From Winogradskya humida (GTDB lineage: Bacteria; Actinomycetota; Actinomycetes; Mycobacteriales; Micromonosporaceae), in the NCBI RefSeq assembly GCF_016862215.1, contig NZ_BOMN01000060.1:1-64000 (forward strand): a stretch of DNA of 64,000 nucleotides. Direction: 5' to 3'. This document shows positions 7,476 through 16,066 of this stretch, piece after piece. The translations under genes were made by a program, and so were the position numbers. The notes under the pieces are model-generated. The model was given only the letters and a program-made list of their open reading frames with translations, was not told the origin of the DNA and did no database searches. Each line of letters starts with the position of its first letter. Positions within the stretch are counted from its first letter, which is position 1.

Positions 7476-8869
7476 CGCTTCTCCAGGTATTTCAGGACGT
7501 CGTCGGCGGCCTTCTCGCCGCTGGCCACGCAGGCCGGCACCCCGACGCCGTCGAAGGCGGCGCCGGCCAGCGCGAGGCCGGGGTGGTCGTTGAGGGCCGC
7601 GCGGGCGAGGGCGACCCGGTCGAGGTGGCCGGGGGCGTACTGGGGGAGTCCGCCGCCCCAGCGCTGCACCCACGAGGCGGTCGGCTGCGGGAGCTCCGTG
7701 TCGAGGAGGCGGCCCAGCTCGGCGTGCGCGGTGGCGGCGAGCACGGAGTCGTCGTACTGGAGGCGCTCCTGCTCGCCGTCGCGGCCCAGCGAGACCCGGA
7801 CGATCACCGGACCGTCCCCGGTGGCCAGGTGCGACCACTTGCGGGTGAAAAACGTGGCTGCCTTGACCAGCGTGCCCTCACCCGGCGGCACCAGGAAGCC
7901 GGAGAGCTCGGGCAGCTCGGTGCCGGGCGGCAGCGCGAACGCGGCCAGGGCGACGCTGGCGTAGCCGAGCACCTCGACCTCGGCGGCGGCGGAGAGATCG
8001 ATCCCGGCCAGCATGCGCGCGGCGGGACTCGCGGGCACGGCCAGCACCACGGCGTCGACGTCGTCGGTCTGCGGCATCGGCACCGGGCCCAGCAGCAACC
8101 GCCAGCCGTGCGCGGTGCGCTGCAGCTCGCGGACCGGCAGGCCCAGGCTGATCCGGGCGCCACTGGCAGCGGCGGCGGCGCCGATCAGGCTGCTCATGCC
8201 ACCGGCGAGCGAAGCGAAGATCGGGCGGCCCGGCGCCCTGACGGAGGCGGCCTGGGCGGCGCGGACGGCACCGGCCAGGGTGTGCTCGGTGCGAGCGGTG
8301 CGAGCCAGCGCGGGCATGGTGGTGGCGAGTGACAACCGGTCGGCGCGTCCCGCGTAGACACCGCCGAGCATCGGGTCGACGAGCCGGTCGGCGACCTCGG
8401 CACCGTAACGGGCCCGGACCAGCTCGCCGACGGCTATGTCCTCGCCCTCGGCGAGCAGCGGGCGGCCCTCATCGCGGTCGGCGCCGGCTTTCGGTGTCGC
8501 CACCGCGCCCAGGGTGCTCAGGTCGCCGGGGACGCCGACGAGCGTGCCGGCCGGGACCCGCTCCAGCTTGCCGCCGATCGCCAGCGCCGCCGGGATGGCC
8601 GCGGGGTGCACGAGGGAGTCGCCGAGCCCGAGGCGGCGGGCGAACCGGATCGCGGCGGACTCACCGCCGTCGGGGGAGCTCATCAGCATCGACTCGGCGC
8701 CCCGCTCGACCTGGGTGCCCGCGATGTCGCCGGTACGCAGTTTTCCGCCGAGCCGGCCGGACTGCTCGTACACGATGATCTCGGTGTCGGCGGGTGCCTG
8801 GTCGCGGATCCGCACCGCGGCGGCCAATCCGGCCACGCCGCCGCCGATGACAGCTACTCGCTTGCGCAC
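7472..8869 (-). CDS. hemY: Coproporphyrinogen III oxidase / protoporphyrinogen oxidase family (HemY/CgoX)
   Basis: An FAD enzyme of about 465 residues. In bacteria that use HemQ it oxidises coproporphyrinogen III to coproporphyrin III (CgoX). Seen: the dinucleotide-binding motif VAVIGGGVAGLAAAV at residues 5-19, GRLGGKLRT, RGAESML, the LVDPMLGGVYAGRADRLSL stretch diagnostic of the family, and the C-terminal FAD motif LALAGAAFDGVGVPACV. I chose the GTG at 8869 because it sits just before the first motif and has GGTGGGG upstream; an ATG at 8980 would add 37 unconserved residues. HemQ follows with ATGA overlap. Confidence 0.94.
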   Translation of the reverse strand: MRKRVAVIGGGVAGLAAAVRIRDQAPADTEIIVYEQSGRLGGKLRTGDIAGTQVERGAESMLMSSPDGGESAAIRFARRLGLGDSLVHPAAIPAALAIGGKLERVPAGTLVGVPGDLSTLGAVATPKAGADRDEGRPLLAEGEDIAVGELVRARYGAEVADRLVDPMLGGVYAGRADRLSLATTMPALARTARTEHTLAGAVRAAQAASVRAPGRPIFASLAGGMSSLIGAAAAASGARISLGLPVRELQRTAHGWRLLLGPVPMPQTDDVDAVVLAVPASPAARMLAGIDLSAAAEVEVLGYASVALAAFALPPGTELPELSGFLVPPGEGTLVKAATFFTRKWSHLATGDGPVIVRVSLGRDGEQERLQYDDSVLAATAHAELGRLLDTELPQPTASWVQRWGGGLPQYAPGHLDRVALARAALNDHPGLALAGAAFDGVGVPACVASGEKAADDVLKYLEKR

Positions 8870-9045
8870 ACCGTGCAATTGCCCCACCGCCTTCAACCGA
8901 ACTGAAGCGTTCTCCACACTGTCAGGTTGGCTCGTGCCCCGGTGACCGGGGTCCTTCGATGTGAGCGGCACAGCACCCACCTTGCCCGGCGAAACGATCG
9001 GCGGGGCAGGGCCGAAGGTCCCATGTGTGCGATTACGCTGAGGTG

Positions 9046-9228
9046 ATGGACTATCAGGTTTCCGTGACAGTCGAGCAGTTGGCCGAGTGGTACGTGCGAC
9101 TCAAGGGCATCGCGGACGCCCACCACGGGCATCCGACGGGGGAACACCTCAAGGACCTCGCGCAGGAGGTCTACGAGATGGTCCCCTCGGAGTGGTGGGC
9201 CACTCAGCCCGACGCGGTCAGATCCTGA
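9046..9228 (+). CDS. Small conserved-looking hypothetical protein
   Basis: A 60-residue acidic protein beginning MDYQVSVTVEQLAEWYVRLK. It is probably helical, with aromatic and hydrophobic residues spaced for an amphipathic helix (LAEWYVRLKGIADAH) and a Trp pair near the end (SEWWATQ). I do not recognise the family. The ATG at 9046 has AGGTG two bases upstream and lies head to head with hemY at 177 bp. No partner gene is apparent. Confidence 0.5.
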   Translation: MDYQVSVTVEQLAEWYVRLKGIADAHHGHPTGEHLKDLAQEVYEMVPSEWWATQPDAVRS

Positions 9229-9250
9229 CCGGCGCCTACCCTGACCTCGC

Positions 9251-9655
9251 CTATTTAGCGTCCAGCTTGATCGACAGGCTGTTCACGCAGTGCCGCGTGT
9301 TCTTCGGCGTCATCATCTCGCCCTTGAACACGTGGCCCAGGTGGCTGTCGCAGCGGGCGCAGCGGATCTCCGTGCGCACCATGCCGGCGCTGTGGTCGTC
9401 GATCTCCTTGACGGCTCCCGGGATGGCATCGTCGAACGACGGCCAGCCGCAGTGGGAGTCGAACTTCGTGTCGCTCGGGTAGAGGTCGGCACCGCAGGCG
9501 CGGCACTCGTACATTCCCTCGGTCTTGGTGTTCACGTACTCGCCGGACCAGGGTCGCTCCGTGCCCGCGAGGCGCAGGACGCGGAACTCATCAGGAGTCA
9601 GGCGAACCCGCCACTCGTCGTCGGTGGTCGGGATCGTGGATTCGTCAGTCGCCAT
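9251..9655 (-). CDS. msrB: Peptide-methionine (R)-S-oxide reductase
   Basis: MsrB reduces the R epimer of methionine sulfoxide in proteins using thioredoxin. All family features are present in the 134 residues: two zinc-binding CxxC pairs (ECRACG and RCARCDSH), the FDSHCGWPSF substrate region, the GHVF stretch, and the catalytic cysteine in NTRHCVNSLSI. It has no export signal, so it acts in the cytosol. It stands alone, with an 8-9 kb heme cluster on one side and a cell-wall protein on the other. Confidence 0.96.
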   Translation of the reverse strand: MATDESTIPTTDDEWRVRLTPDEFRVLRLAGTERPWSGEYVNTKTEGMYECRACGADLYPSDTKFDSHCGWPSFDDAIPGAVKEIDDHSAGMVRTEIRCARCDSHLGHVFKGEMMTPKNTRHCVNSLSIKLDAK

Positions 9656-9673
9656 ATATCAAAGGTACTTCGC

Positions 9674-9692
9674 GCCGCACTGGTAGTGCGGC
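9674..9692. other. Short perfect hairpin upstream of msrB
   Basis: GCCGCAC (9674-9680) and GTGCGGC (9686-9692) flank the loop TGGTA. It lies 19 bp upstream of the msrB start, between divergent genes, so it is either in the msrB leader or is an operator-sized palindrome. There is no T-run and no downstream gene to terminate, so a terminator role is unlikely. Confidence 0.4.
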
Positions 9693-9822
9693 GTCGCGCG
9701 TACCCGCTGCCGTTGAAGTCTCTGTCCGCTCTTCTCCGTGGGTCCAATACGTGCAAAACGGACCTCAAGCGCTAAACTTCACCGGACCAATGGCACAAAA
9801 CGCGACAGAACGGATTCTTCTG

Positions 9823-10299
9823 ATGAGTTTCACGCGCCGGTTGGCCGCGGGTCTCCCCGTGGCCGGCGTCACCGCCTTCGCCGCCCTGGCTCTCACCGGA
9901 GCGCCCGCCGCTGCGGGTGACCAGGCCGCCGTCCAGGCCGCCCAGCCGGCGGTCATGCAGACGCCGTGCGCCGCCGGCGACCGCGACGACGACTGTGGGT
10001 ACGCCAGCACCGCACCGGGCGCCACCGAGCCCACCCGCGGCGGCCCGGGCTACGGCAGCACCGCGCCGACCACGGCACCGACGCCGACCGCCAGCGTGGA
10101 CACCGTCCCGCCGGGCGGCGAGCTCCCGGCGACGTCCCCCGCGGCCACCCCGAGCTCGCCCACCCCGGGCGGCGTCAGCCCGGCCGGCACCCTGCCGCTC
10201 ACCGGTGCGCCGATGGGCCTCACCGTCGCCGTCGGCGCGGTCCTGATCGCCGGTGGCGTGGGCGCGGTCTACGCCAGCCGTCGCCGCCGGTCCGCCTGA
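9823..10299 (+). CDS. LPXTG-anchored cell-wall protein, Ala/Pro/Thr rich
   Basis: A 158-residue surface protein. It has a signal peptide (MSFTRRLAAGLPVAGVTAFAALALTG), a short Cys-containing stretch (QTPCAAGDRDDDCG), then a low-complexity Pro/Thr/Ser/Ala stalk of about 70 residues. The classical sortase signal comes last: LPLTG at residues 124-128, a hydrophobic segment, and the basic tail SRRRRSA. A sortase would cleave between Thr and Gly and link the protein to peptidoglycan; no sortase gene lies in this window. ATG 9823 is chosen as the start of the signal peptide. No enzymatic domain is visible, so it is likely a small structural or spacer surface protein. Confidence 0.8.
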   Translation: MSFTRRLAAGLPVAGVTAFAALALTGAPAAAGDQAAVQAAQPAVMQTPCAAGDRDDDCGYASTAPGATEPTRGGPGYGSTAPTTAPTPTASVDTVPPGGELPATSPAATPSSPTPGGVSPAGTLPLTGAPMGLTVAVGAVLIAGGVGAVYASRRRRSA

Positions 10300-10318
10300 T
10301 CCACTCAAGTAGTGCGAC

Positions 10319-10351
10319 ACGGCCGCTCTCCTACCCGAGGAGGGCGGCCGT
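10319..10351 (+). terminator. Intrinsic terminator after the LPXTG gene
   Basis: ACGGCCGC (10319-10326) pairs with GCGGCCGT (10344-10351), and inside it CTCCT (10328-10332) pairs with AGGAG (10338-10342), giving a nearly continuous 14-bp stem 19 bp after the LPXTG stop. The sequence CGTTATGG follows. The next gene starts at 10367, so the hairpin also separates the two transcripts. Confidence 0.75.
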
Positions 10352-10366
10352 CGTTATGGTCAGCGG

Positions 10367-11398
10367 ATGGCAGCTTCCCGATCGCCCGCCGAAGAGATCG
10401 AGGTCGCGGGGCACACCGTGCGCCTCAGCAGCCCCGACAAGGTCTGCTTCCCCGCGAAGGGCTACACCAAGCGGGACGTCTTCGAGTACTACCTCGCCGT
10501 CGGCGACGGCATCATGCGGGCCCTGAAGGACCGGCCCACCACGCTGCAACGCTTCCCGGACGGGCTCGCGGGGGAGACGTTCTTCCAGAAACGCATCCCC
10601 ACCCGCGGGGTGCCAACCTGGGTGCGGACGGCGACGATCGCGTTCCCGAGCGGGCGTACGGCCGACGAGCTGTGCCCGGCCGACCTGGCGCACGTGGCCT
10701 GGGCCGCGCAGATGGGCACGATCGTCTTCCACCCCTGGCCGGTCCGCGGAACGGCCCCCGACAACCCCGACGAGCTGCGTATCGACATCGACCCGCAGCC
10801 GGGCAACACGTTCGCCGACGTCGTCAGCACCGCCGGGGTGATCAACGAGGTGCTCGGCGACCTCGGCTGGGCCGGCTACCCGAAGACGTCCGGCGGCCGC
10901 GGCGTACACGTATATGTGCGGATCCGGCCCGACTGGTCCTTCGTGCAGGTGCGCCGGGCGGCTATCGCGCTGGCCAGGGAGGTCGAGCGGCGCAGCCCCG
11001 ACCGGATCACCACGTCCTGGTGGAAGGAGGAGCGCGGCGAGCGGGTGTTCCTCGACTACAACCAGATGGCCCGGGACCGGACGATCGCCTGCGCGTACTC
11101 GCTGCGGGCCAACGAGCGGGCCACGGTGTCGGCCCCGGTCACGTGGGCCGAGCTGACCGAGGTGGAGCCGGACGACTTCGATCTGCGTACGGTGCCGAAG
11201 CGGTTCGCCGAGATGGGTGACCCGCACGCCGGCATCGACGACGTGGCGCACGACATCACGCCGCTGCTGGAGTGGTCCGACCGTGACGCGGCGGCCGGTC
11301 AGGGCGACCTGCCCTACCCGCCCGACCACCCCAAGATGCCCGGTGAGCCGAAACGAGTGCAGCCGTCGAAGAACCGCGATCTCAAATCGACATCTTGA
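10367..11398 (+). CDS. Non-homologous end-joining polymerase (LigD Pol/primase domain)
   Basis: A 343-residue stand-alone archaeo-eukaryotic primase-type polymerase, the POL module of bacterial LigD. It fills gaps and adds ribonucleotides at double-strand ends during NHEJ. Seen: FPAKGYTKRDVFEYY near residue 28, the RFPDGLAGETFFQKR stretch, catalytic acidic motif RIDIDPQ (about residue 139), TSGGRGVHVYVRI (sugar and phosphate binding), and VFLDYNQMARDRTIACAYSLR. No ligase or nuclease domain is fused; a separate ligase-domain gene lies at 13960-15027. The 3' end overlaps the convergent acetyltransferase by 17 bp. Confidence 0.92.
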   Translation: MAASRSPAEEIEVAGHTVRLSSPDKVCFPAKGYTKRDVFEYYLAVGDGIMRALKDRPTTLQRFPDGLAGETFFQKRIPTRGVPTWVRTATIAFPSGRTADELCPADLAHVAWAAQMGTIVFHPWPVRGTAPDNPDELRIDIDPQPGNTFADVVSTAGVINEVLGDLGWAGYPKTSGGRGVHVYVRIRPDWSFVQVRRAAIALAREVERRSPDRITTSWWKEERGERVFLDYNQMARDRTIACAYSLRANERATVSAPVTWAELTEVEPDDFDLRTVPKRFAEMGDPHAGIDDVAHDITPLLEWSDRDAAAGQGDLPYPPDHPKMPGEPKRVQPSKNRDLKSTS

Positions 11399-11834
11399 AG
11401 CCCTCGTGCGTCGCCTCGAAGCCGAGCCCGGCGTAGAAGCGGTGAGCGTCGATGCGGAGCTTGTCGGTGGTCAGCTGGGCCACACTGCACCCGCGTTCGC
11501 GACCGCGATCGATGGCCCACTTCATCATGGCGTTGCCCACGCCCTGCCCGCGCTGGTCGCTGCGGACCCGCACGGCCTCGATCGTCATGCGCTCGGCGCC
11601 GCGCCGGCTCAGTGACGGGGTGAACGTCAGCTGGCAGGTGCTGACGACCTCGCCGCCGGATTCCCCCACGATCAGCTCGTTGCGCGGGTCGGCGTCGATC
11701 GCCTCGAACGCCGCCCAGTAACCGGCGTCGCTCTGCTCGGTCTCCCGGGTGCTACCTATCACATCGTCGGCCAGCAGTGTCAAGATATCGGACAGGTCTG
11801 CGCGGTTGGCCGTCCGGAAGGTCAGTTCATCCAC
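11382..11834 (-). CDS. GNAT family N-acetyltransferase
   Basis: A 150-residue GNAT enzyme. Seen: FRTANRADLSDILTLLADD at the N-terminus, the acetyl-CoA loop VRSDQRGQGVGNAMMKWAI with the Q-R-G-x-G-V core, and the C-terminal RIDAHRFYAGLGFEATHEGFK motif. This general plan acetylates small molecules or protein termini, and the acceptor is unknown. The GTG at 11834 is preferred; an ATG at 11852 would add six residues. Confidence 0.85.
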   Translation of the reverse strand: MDELTFRTANRADLSDILTLLADDVIGSTRETEQSDAGYWAAFEAIDADPRNELIVGESGGEVVSTCQLTFTPSLSRRGAERMTIEAVRVRSDQRGQGVGNAMMKWAIDRGRERGCSVAQLTTDKLRIDAHRFYAGLGFEATHEGFKMSI

Positions 11835-11905
11835 GTGGCCAGAGTGCCCCATCGAACCGCCCCGCCACCACCCGTCACTTGGCTGAAGACTGGCCTTCCG
11901 TCCCG

Positions 11906-12379
11906 GTGCACGATGACTTCGTGCGGATACTGCTCGCGCCGTTCCGCGGCGTCTACCGGGGACTTGTCTGGCTGGCGAACTCGCCGAGGACGCTGATCCT
12001 GTCGTACCTGCTGCTGATCATGATCTGTGGTGTTCTGTACCACTTCTTCGAGGACGAGACCTCGTTCGGCGACGCGATGTGGTGGGCGGTAGTGACCGCC
12101 TCGACGGTCGGTTACGGCGACATCTCGCCAGAGACGTGGCAGGGCCGCGTGATGGCGGCCCTGCTCATCTCGATCATGGTGCTCATCGTGGTGCCGCTGA
12201 TCACAGCGCACTTCGCCAGCAAGCTCATCGTCGACACGGACGCGTTCCAGCACGACGAGCAGGAGGAGCTGAAGAACAACCTGCGCCGGGTCCGTCAGCT
12301 GCTGGAGGAGCTGGCGGAGCGCGAGGGGATCACTTCGCCGGGCAGCGCAGACCCTCCTGCGGCACCTGGAGATCGATGA
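11906..12379 (+). CDS. Two-TM potassium channel (ion_trans_2)
   Basis: A 157-residue inner-membrane K+ channel subunit. The first membrane helix is TLILSYLLLIMICGVLYHFF. A pore helix with the K+ selectivity filter TVGYGD (about residue 67) follows, and then the second helix VMAALLISIMVLIVVPLI. The C-terminus is an acidic helical tail (EEQEELKNNLRRVRQLLEEL style) that could be a coiled coil; no RCK/TrkA_N domain is fused. The GTG at 11906 gives a compact protein; the frame is open further upstream but is antisense to the acetyltransferase start. It overlaps the convergent peptidase gene by 50 bp. Confidence 0.88.
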   Translation: MHDDFVRILLAPFRGVYRGLVWLANSPRTLILSYLLLIMICGVLYHFFEDETSFGDAMWWAVVTASTVGYGDISPETWQGRVMAALLISIMVLIVVPLITAHFASKLIVDTDAFQHDEQEELKNNLRRVRQLLEELAEREGITSPGSADPPAAPGDR

Positions 12380-13898
12380 GGTAGTTGTCGACCGCCTGGA
12401 CGATGCACTTGGTGCTCGGGTACGCGGTGTGACCCTCGCCCTCCCAGGTCAGCACGTGCCCGGTGCCCAGCATCGAGGCCAGATGGGCGGTGTTCTCGTA
12501 GGGCGTGGCCGGGTCGCCGGTGGTGCCCACGACCACGATCGGCGGGGCGCCGCTGGCCGCACCCGTCGGGTAGGGGTCGTGCTTGCCCGGCCAGAACGCG
12601 CAGCCCATCATGCCGATCGCCATGGACGCGCCGAAGAGCGGATATTTCGTACGCCACTCGCCCTGCAGCTGGCGGATCTTGTCGACGGTCAGGTTCTCCG
12701 AGGTGTCCGCGCAGTTCACCGCGTAGTTGGCGTCGAACAGGTTGGAGTAGCTGCCGTTCGTCTTGCGGTCGGCGTACTGGTCGGCGAGGTCGAAGACGCC
12801 GTCCGGGTCGCCGCCCTGCAGGCTCTCGATCGCGCGGGCGAGCTGGAGCCAGCCGGTCTCGGTGTAGAGCGACGAGATCACCGACAGGAACACCCAGCCG
12901 GAGGTGGCCTTGCGGCCGTCGCTGCCCGTAAGCGGTGACGCCTGCGCCTTGGCCAGGGCGTCGGTGACCGCCTTGCGCGGGTCGGCCGAGATCGGGCAGC
13001 GTGCCGCGTTGGCCTTGCACCACGCGGTGAAGTTGGTGAACGCCCGCTCGAAGCCCTTGGCCTGGGTCTCCGCGGAGGCGATCCCGTCCTGCTCCGGGTC
13101 GATCGCGCCGTCCAGCACCAGGGCGCGGATCTTGTCGGGGTAGAGCTGGGCGTACGTCGCGCCGAGCAGCGTGCCGTACGAGAAACCGAGGTAGGTCATC
13201 TTCGCGTCGCCGACGGCGGTGCGCAGCGCGTCCATGTCGTGCGCGGCCTGTTCGGTGCTGAAGTTCGCGAGCTGGTCGCCGTACTTCTGACCGCAGGCCG
13301 CGCCGATCTTCTTGTTCAGATCGACGGCCTGCTGGAACGCCGCGGCCGATTTCGGGTCGGGCTCCATCGCGAACGAGGCGTCCTGGTCGGCATCGCTGAT
13401 GCACTTGACCGGGCTGGAGCGCCCGACACCGCGCGGGTCGAAACCGATGATGTCGAACTTGTCGGTGACCTCGGTCGGCAGGCCACCGAGGGTCTGGCCG
13501 TACGACAGGTAGACGGCCGTGTCGATGCCGGAACCGCCGGGGCCACCGGGGTTGATCAGCAGCGACCCGACCCGGGCGGTCTGCGTGTCGGACCGGATCC
13601 GGATCATGGCGACGTCGTACGTCTTCCCGCTCTGCGGGTTGTTCCAGTCCTGGGGCACGGCGACCGACGCGCAGTCGTACGTCATGCCGCTGGCACCGCG
13701 GCCGACGAGCTCCTGCGGCACCTCGGGGCACGAGGTCCACTGGGCCTGTGTGCCGGGCACCGCGGCGGGCGCGCTGCCTCCGGGGGTGGCGGGGGCGGCA
13801 CTGTCATCCTCGGGCGCGAAGACCGGCAGTGTGCAACCGGCAGTCGCGATGACCGCGGCGGCCAGGGCAGCCAGAACCAGGCGGGGGGTACGCGGCAT
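12330..13898 (-). CDS. Lipoprotein alpha/beta hydrolase, S33 tripeptidyl-aminopeptidase type
   Basis: A 522-residue exported peptidase-like hydrolase. The N-terminus (MPRTPRLVLAALAAAVIATAGC) ends in a lipobox, so the mature protein is expected on the outer face of the membrane. The alpha/beta-hydrolase fold is complete: INPGGPGGSG oxyanion stretch, GFDPRGVGRSS, nucleophile elbow GFSYGT near residue 240, acid in VVGTTGDPATPY, and catalytic His in GEGHTAY in the C-terminal TAP-like domain. Such proteins release short N-terminal peptides, but the real substrate is unknown. ATG 13898 is preferred since GAGGA precedes it. Its tail overlaps the K+ channel gene by 50 bp. Confidence 0.9.
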   Translation of the reverse strand: MPRTPRLVLAALAAAVIATAGCTLPVFAPEDDSAAPATPGGSAPAAVPGTQAQWTSCPEVPQELVGRGASGMTYDCASVAVPQDWNNPQSGKTYDVAMIRIRSDTQTARVGSLLINPGGPGGSGIDTAVYLSYGQTLGGLPTEVTDKFDIIGFDPRGVGRSSPVKCISDADQDASFAMEPDPKSAAAFQQAVDLNKKIGAACGQKYGDQLANFSTEQAAHDMDALRTAVGDAKMTYLGFSYGTLLGATYAQLYPDKIRALVLDGAIDPEQDGIASAETQAKGFERAFTNFTAWCKANAARCPISADPRKAVTDALAKAQASPLTGSDGRKATSGWVFLSVISSLYTETGWLQLARAIESLQGGDPDGVFDLADQYADRKTNGSYSNLFDANYAVNCADTSENLTVDKIRQLQGEWRTKYPLFGASMAIGMMGCAFWPGKHDPYPTGAASGAPPIVVVGTTGDPATPYENTAHLASMLGTGHVLTWEGEGHTAYPSTKCIVQAVDNYLIDLQVPQEGLRCPAK

Positions 13899-13959
13899 AT
13901 TTCCTCGCATCTCGGCGGTGTCCGCTCACGAGGCTACGCGGTGGTCGCCGCAAGCCCGG

Positions 13960-15027
13960 TCATCGGCTTGTCAGAACGTCCGCCAGCTGGAACCGGACCG
14001 GCCGTTCGAGCTGCTCATAGTTGCAGGAGGCCGGCTCGCGATCGGGCCGCCACCGCTCGAACTGGGCGGTGTGCCGGAACCGGAGGCCCTCCATGTAGTC
14101 GTAGCGCACCTCCACCACCCGTTCCGGGCGTAGAGGCGTGAAAGAGAGGTCTTTGCCGTTGTTCCACCGGCTCACTTCATTCTTGCGCGGCGTACGCTCA
14201 CCCGACTCGTGCGCCGCCCAGTTCCACGGATGCCCCTCGAACGGCACGATCAGGTGCTGGAGCTCGTCGAACAGCTCCTCGCGTACCTTCATCGGGAAGG
14301 CTCCGATCACCCCGACCGAGACCAGCACATCGCGCTCGTCGAAGAGCCCGAGCAGCAGCGATCCGATGCGGTTCTCGGCAGACTTGTGCACGCGGTATCC
14401 GGCGACCACGCAGTCCGCCGTACGTTTGTGCTTGATCTTGGCCATGACCCGCTTGTCCGGTTCGTAGCCGAGGTCCTTGCCCTTGGCGATCAGCCCGTCC
14501 AGCCCGGCACCCTCGAACTCCTCGAACCACCGCCGCGCGGTCGCCAGGTCATCGGTCGCGGGCGTGACGTAGACCGGCGGTTTCGCGCCGGCCAGCGCCG
14601 CCTCCAGGCGGGCCCGTCGCTCGGCGAACGGCCGCGTGGTCAGGTCCTCGTCGCCGAGCGCCAGCAGATCGAAGGCGACAAACCCGGCGGGCGTCTGCTC
14701 CGACAACAGCTTGACCCGGCTCGCCGCGGGATGGATCCGCTGCTGCAGCGCCTCGAAGTCGAGCATGTTGCGCTCGGTGTCGGCCACGATCACCTCGCCG
14801 TCGATCACCGCCCGCTCCGGGAAGTTCGCCAGCACCGCCCGGACGACCTCGGGGAAATACCGGGTCATCGGCTTCTCGTTGCGGCTCCCGATCTCCACCT
14901 CGTCCCCGTCGCGGAAGATGATCGACCGGAAACCGTCCCATTTCGGCTCGTAGAGCTGCCCCGCCGGGATGTCGGTGACCGGCTTCGCGAGCATCGGCTT
15001 GACAGGCGGGTTGATCGGCAGGTCCAT
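13960..15027 (-). CDS. ATP-dependent DNA ligase (LigD ligase-domain type)
   Basis: A 355-residue ATP-dependent ligase that seals nicks during NHEJ or base repair. Seen: adenylation motif YEPKWDGFR (Lys near residue 29), SRNEKPMTRYFPEV, VIDGEVIV, FVAFDLLALGDEDL, the DGLIAKGKD motif, and MAKIKHKRTADCVV; the OB-fold domain follows (RIGSLLLGLFDE). No polymerase or nuclease domain is fused. The polymerase module is a separate gene 2.5 kb away. The ATG at 15027 gives the standard N-terminus (MDLPINPPVKPMLAK); the frame is open upstream, but that stretch is antisense to the SDR gene. Confidence 0.92.
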   Translation of the reverse strand: MDLPINPPVKPMLAKPVTDIPAGQLYEPKWDGFRSIIFRDGDEVEIGSRNEKPMTRYFPEVVRAVLANFPERAVIDGEVIVADTERNMLDFEALQQRIHPAASRVKLLSEQTPAGFVAFDLLALGDEDLTTRPFAERRARLEAALAGAKPPVYVTPATDDLATARRWFEEFEGAGLDGLIAKGKDLGYEPDKRVMAKIKHKRTADCVVAGYRVHKSAENRIGSLLLGLFDERDVLVSVGVIGAFPMKVREELFDELQHLIVPFEGHPWNWAAHESGERTPRKNEVSRWNNGKDLSFTPLRPERVVEVRYDYMEGLRFRHTAQFERWRPDREPASCNYEQLERPVRFQLADVLTSR

Positions 15028-15097
15028 GCCGCCAGTCTCCCTTTTTGTTCTCGAAAAGAAAGCGTTCATCGGCCACCACGCCGGGTAATCGTGGTCC

Positions 15098-16033
15098 ATG
15101 ACGTCACGTGTGGTGGTTCTGACCGGTGGTTCGAGCGGGATCGGCCGGGCCGCCGCGCTGGCGTTCGCCGCCCGCGGGGACAAGGTGGTGCTCGCCGCGC
15201 GCGGCCTCGCCGACCTGGAAAAGGTGGCGGCTGCCTGCGGCGGCGCGGCGCTGGTCGTGCCTACCGATATATCAGTACGCGCGGAGGTCGAGGACCTCGC
15301 TGACGCGGCCGTCGACCAGTTCGGCCGGATCGACGTCTGGGTCGACACCGCGGCCGTCATGGCGTACGGACGCTTCGAAGACATCCCCCCGCACGTCTTC
15401 GACCGGACCGTGACCACCGACCTGCTCGGCTCGGCCAACGTCGCCCGCGCCGCCCTGCGCATCTTCCGCACCCAGCGCCGCGGCACCCTCATCCTGACCG
15501 GCTCGCTGCTCGGCCACGTCACCGTCCCCAACATGTCCGCCTACGTGACGTCGAAATGGGGCCAGCGCGCCCTCGCCCGGACCCTCCACCAGGAAACGAT
15601 GGACGCCCCGGACATCCACATCTGCCAGCTCGCCCCGGGCAGCGTCGACACACCCATCTACACCAGCGCGGCGAACTACGCGGGCTTCGTGGGCCGCCCG
15701 CCCCCGCCGGTCGACACCGCCGCCCGCATGGGCGCCGCCATCCTCAGCCTCGCCGACCGCCCCCGCCGCTCCATCTCCGTCGGCGCCACGAACAGGCTCA
15801 TCGAATTCGGCTTCACCGCCCTGCCCCCGGTCTACGACAGGCTGGTCGGCCCCCTGATGACCCGGGTCGCCCTGTCCCGCCGCACCACGCCCCCGACCAC
15901 GGGCAACGTCCTGGGCCCGGCCTCCCGCTCCGAAGGCGGGCCCCTGCGCCTCGGCCGGGTCGCGGTGGGCGCTGCCGCTGCCGTTGGCGCTTCGGCCGTA
16001 CTTTTCCTGGGCCGTCGCGTTTTCCGGGGTTGA
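15098..16033 (+). CDS. SDR family oxidoreductase
   Basis: A 311-residue short-chain dehydrogenase/reductase. Seen: NAD(P) motif TGGSSGIGRAAAL at residues 9-21, catalytic Ser in ILTGSLLGH and the YVTSK active-site pair (about residues 149-153), and PGSVDTPIY after the substrate loop. An extra C-terminal region ends in a hydrophobic, glycine/alanine-rich segment and a basic tail (VAVGAAAAVGASAVLFLGRRVFRG), suggesting that it is tethered to the membrane. The substrate is unknown. It starts 70 bp from the divergent ligase gene. Confidence 0.88.
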   Translation: MTSRVVVLTGGSSGIGRAAALAFAARGDKVVLAARGLADLEKVAAACGGAALVVPTDISVRAEVEDLADAAVDQFGRIDVWVDTAAVMAYGRFEDIPPHVFDRTVTTDLLGSANVARAALRIFRTQRRGTLILTGSLLGHVTVPNMSAYVTSKWGQRALARTLHQETMDAPDIHICQLAPGSVDTPIYTSAANYAGFVGRPPPPVDTAARMGAAILSLADRPRRSISVGATNRLIEFGFTALPPVYDRLVGPLMTRVALSRRTTPPTTGNVLGPASRSEGGPLRLGRVAVGAAAAVGASAVLFLGRRVFRG

Positions 16034-16060
16034 CTCTCCCCTTAGGGGAGGCTCCAGAGT
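16030..16060 (+). promoter_or_regulatory. MerR-type promoter with 19-bp spacer and dyad
   Basis: A -35 element TTGACT (16030-16035) and a -10-like CAGAGT (16055-16060) are separated by 19 bp, the over-long spacing typical of MerR-activated promoters. The spacer holds the perfect dyad CTCCCC-TTA-GGGGAG (16036-16050), the expected regulator site. An ATG lies 6 bp after the -10 (16067), which suits the leaderless autoregulated MerR genes common in actinobacteria. Confidence 0.7.
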
Positions 16061-16066
16061 CGTTGT

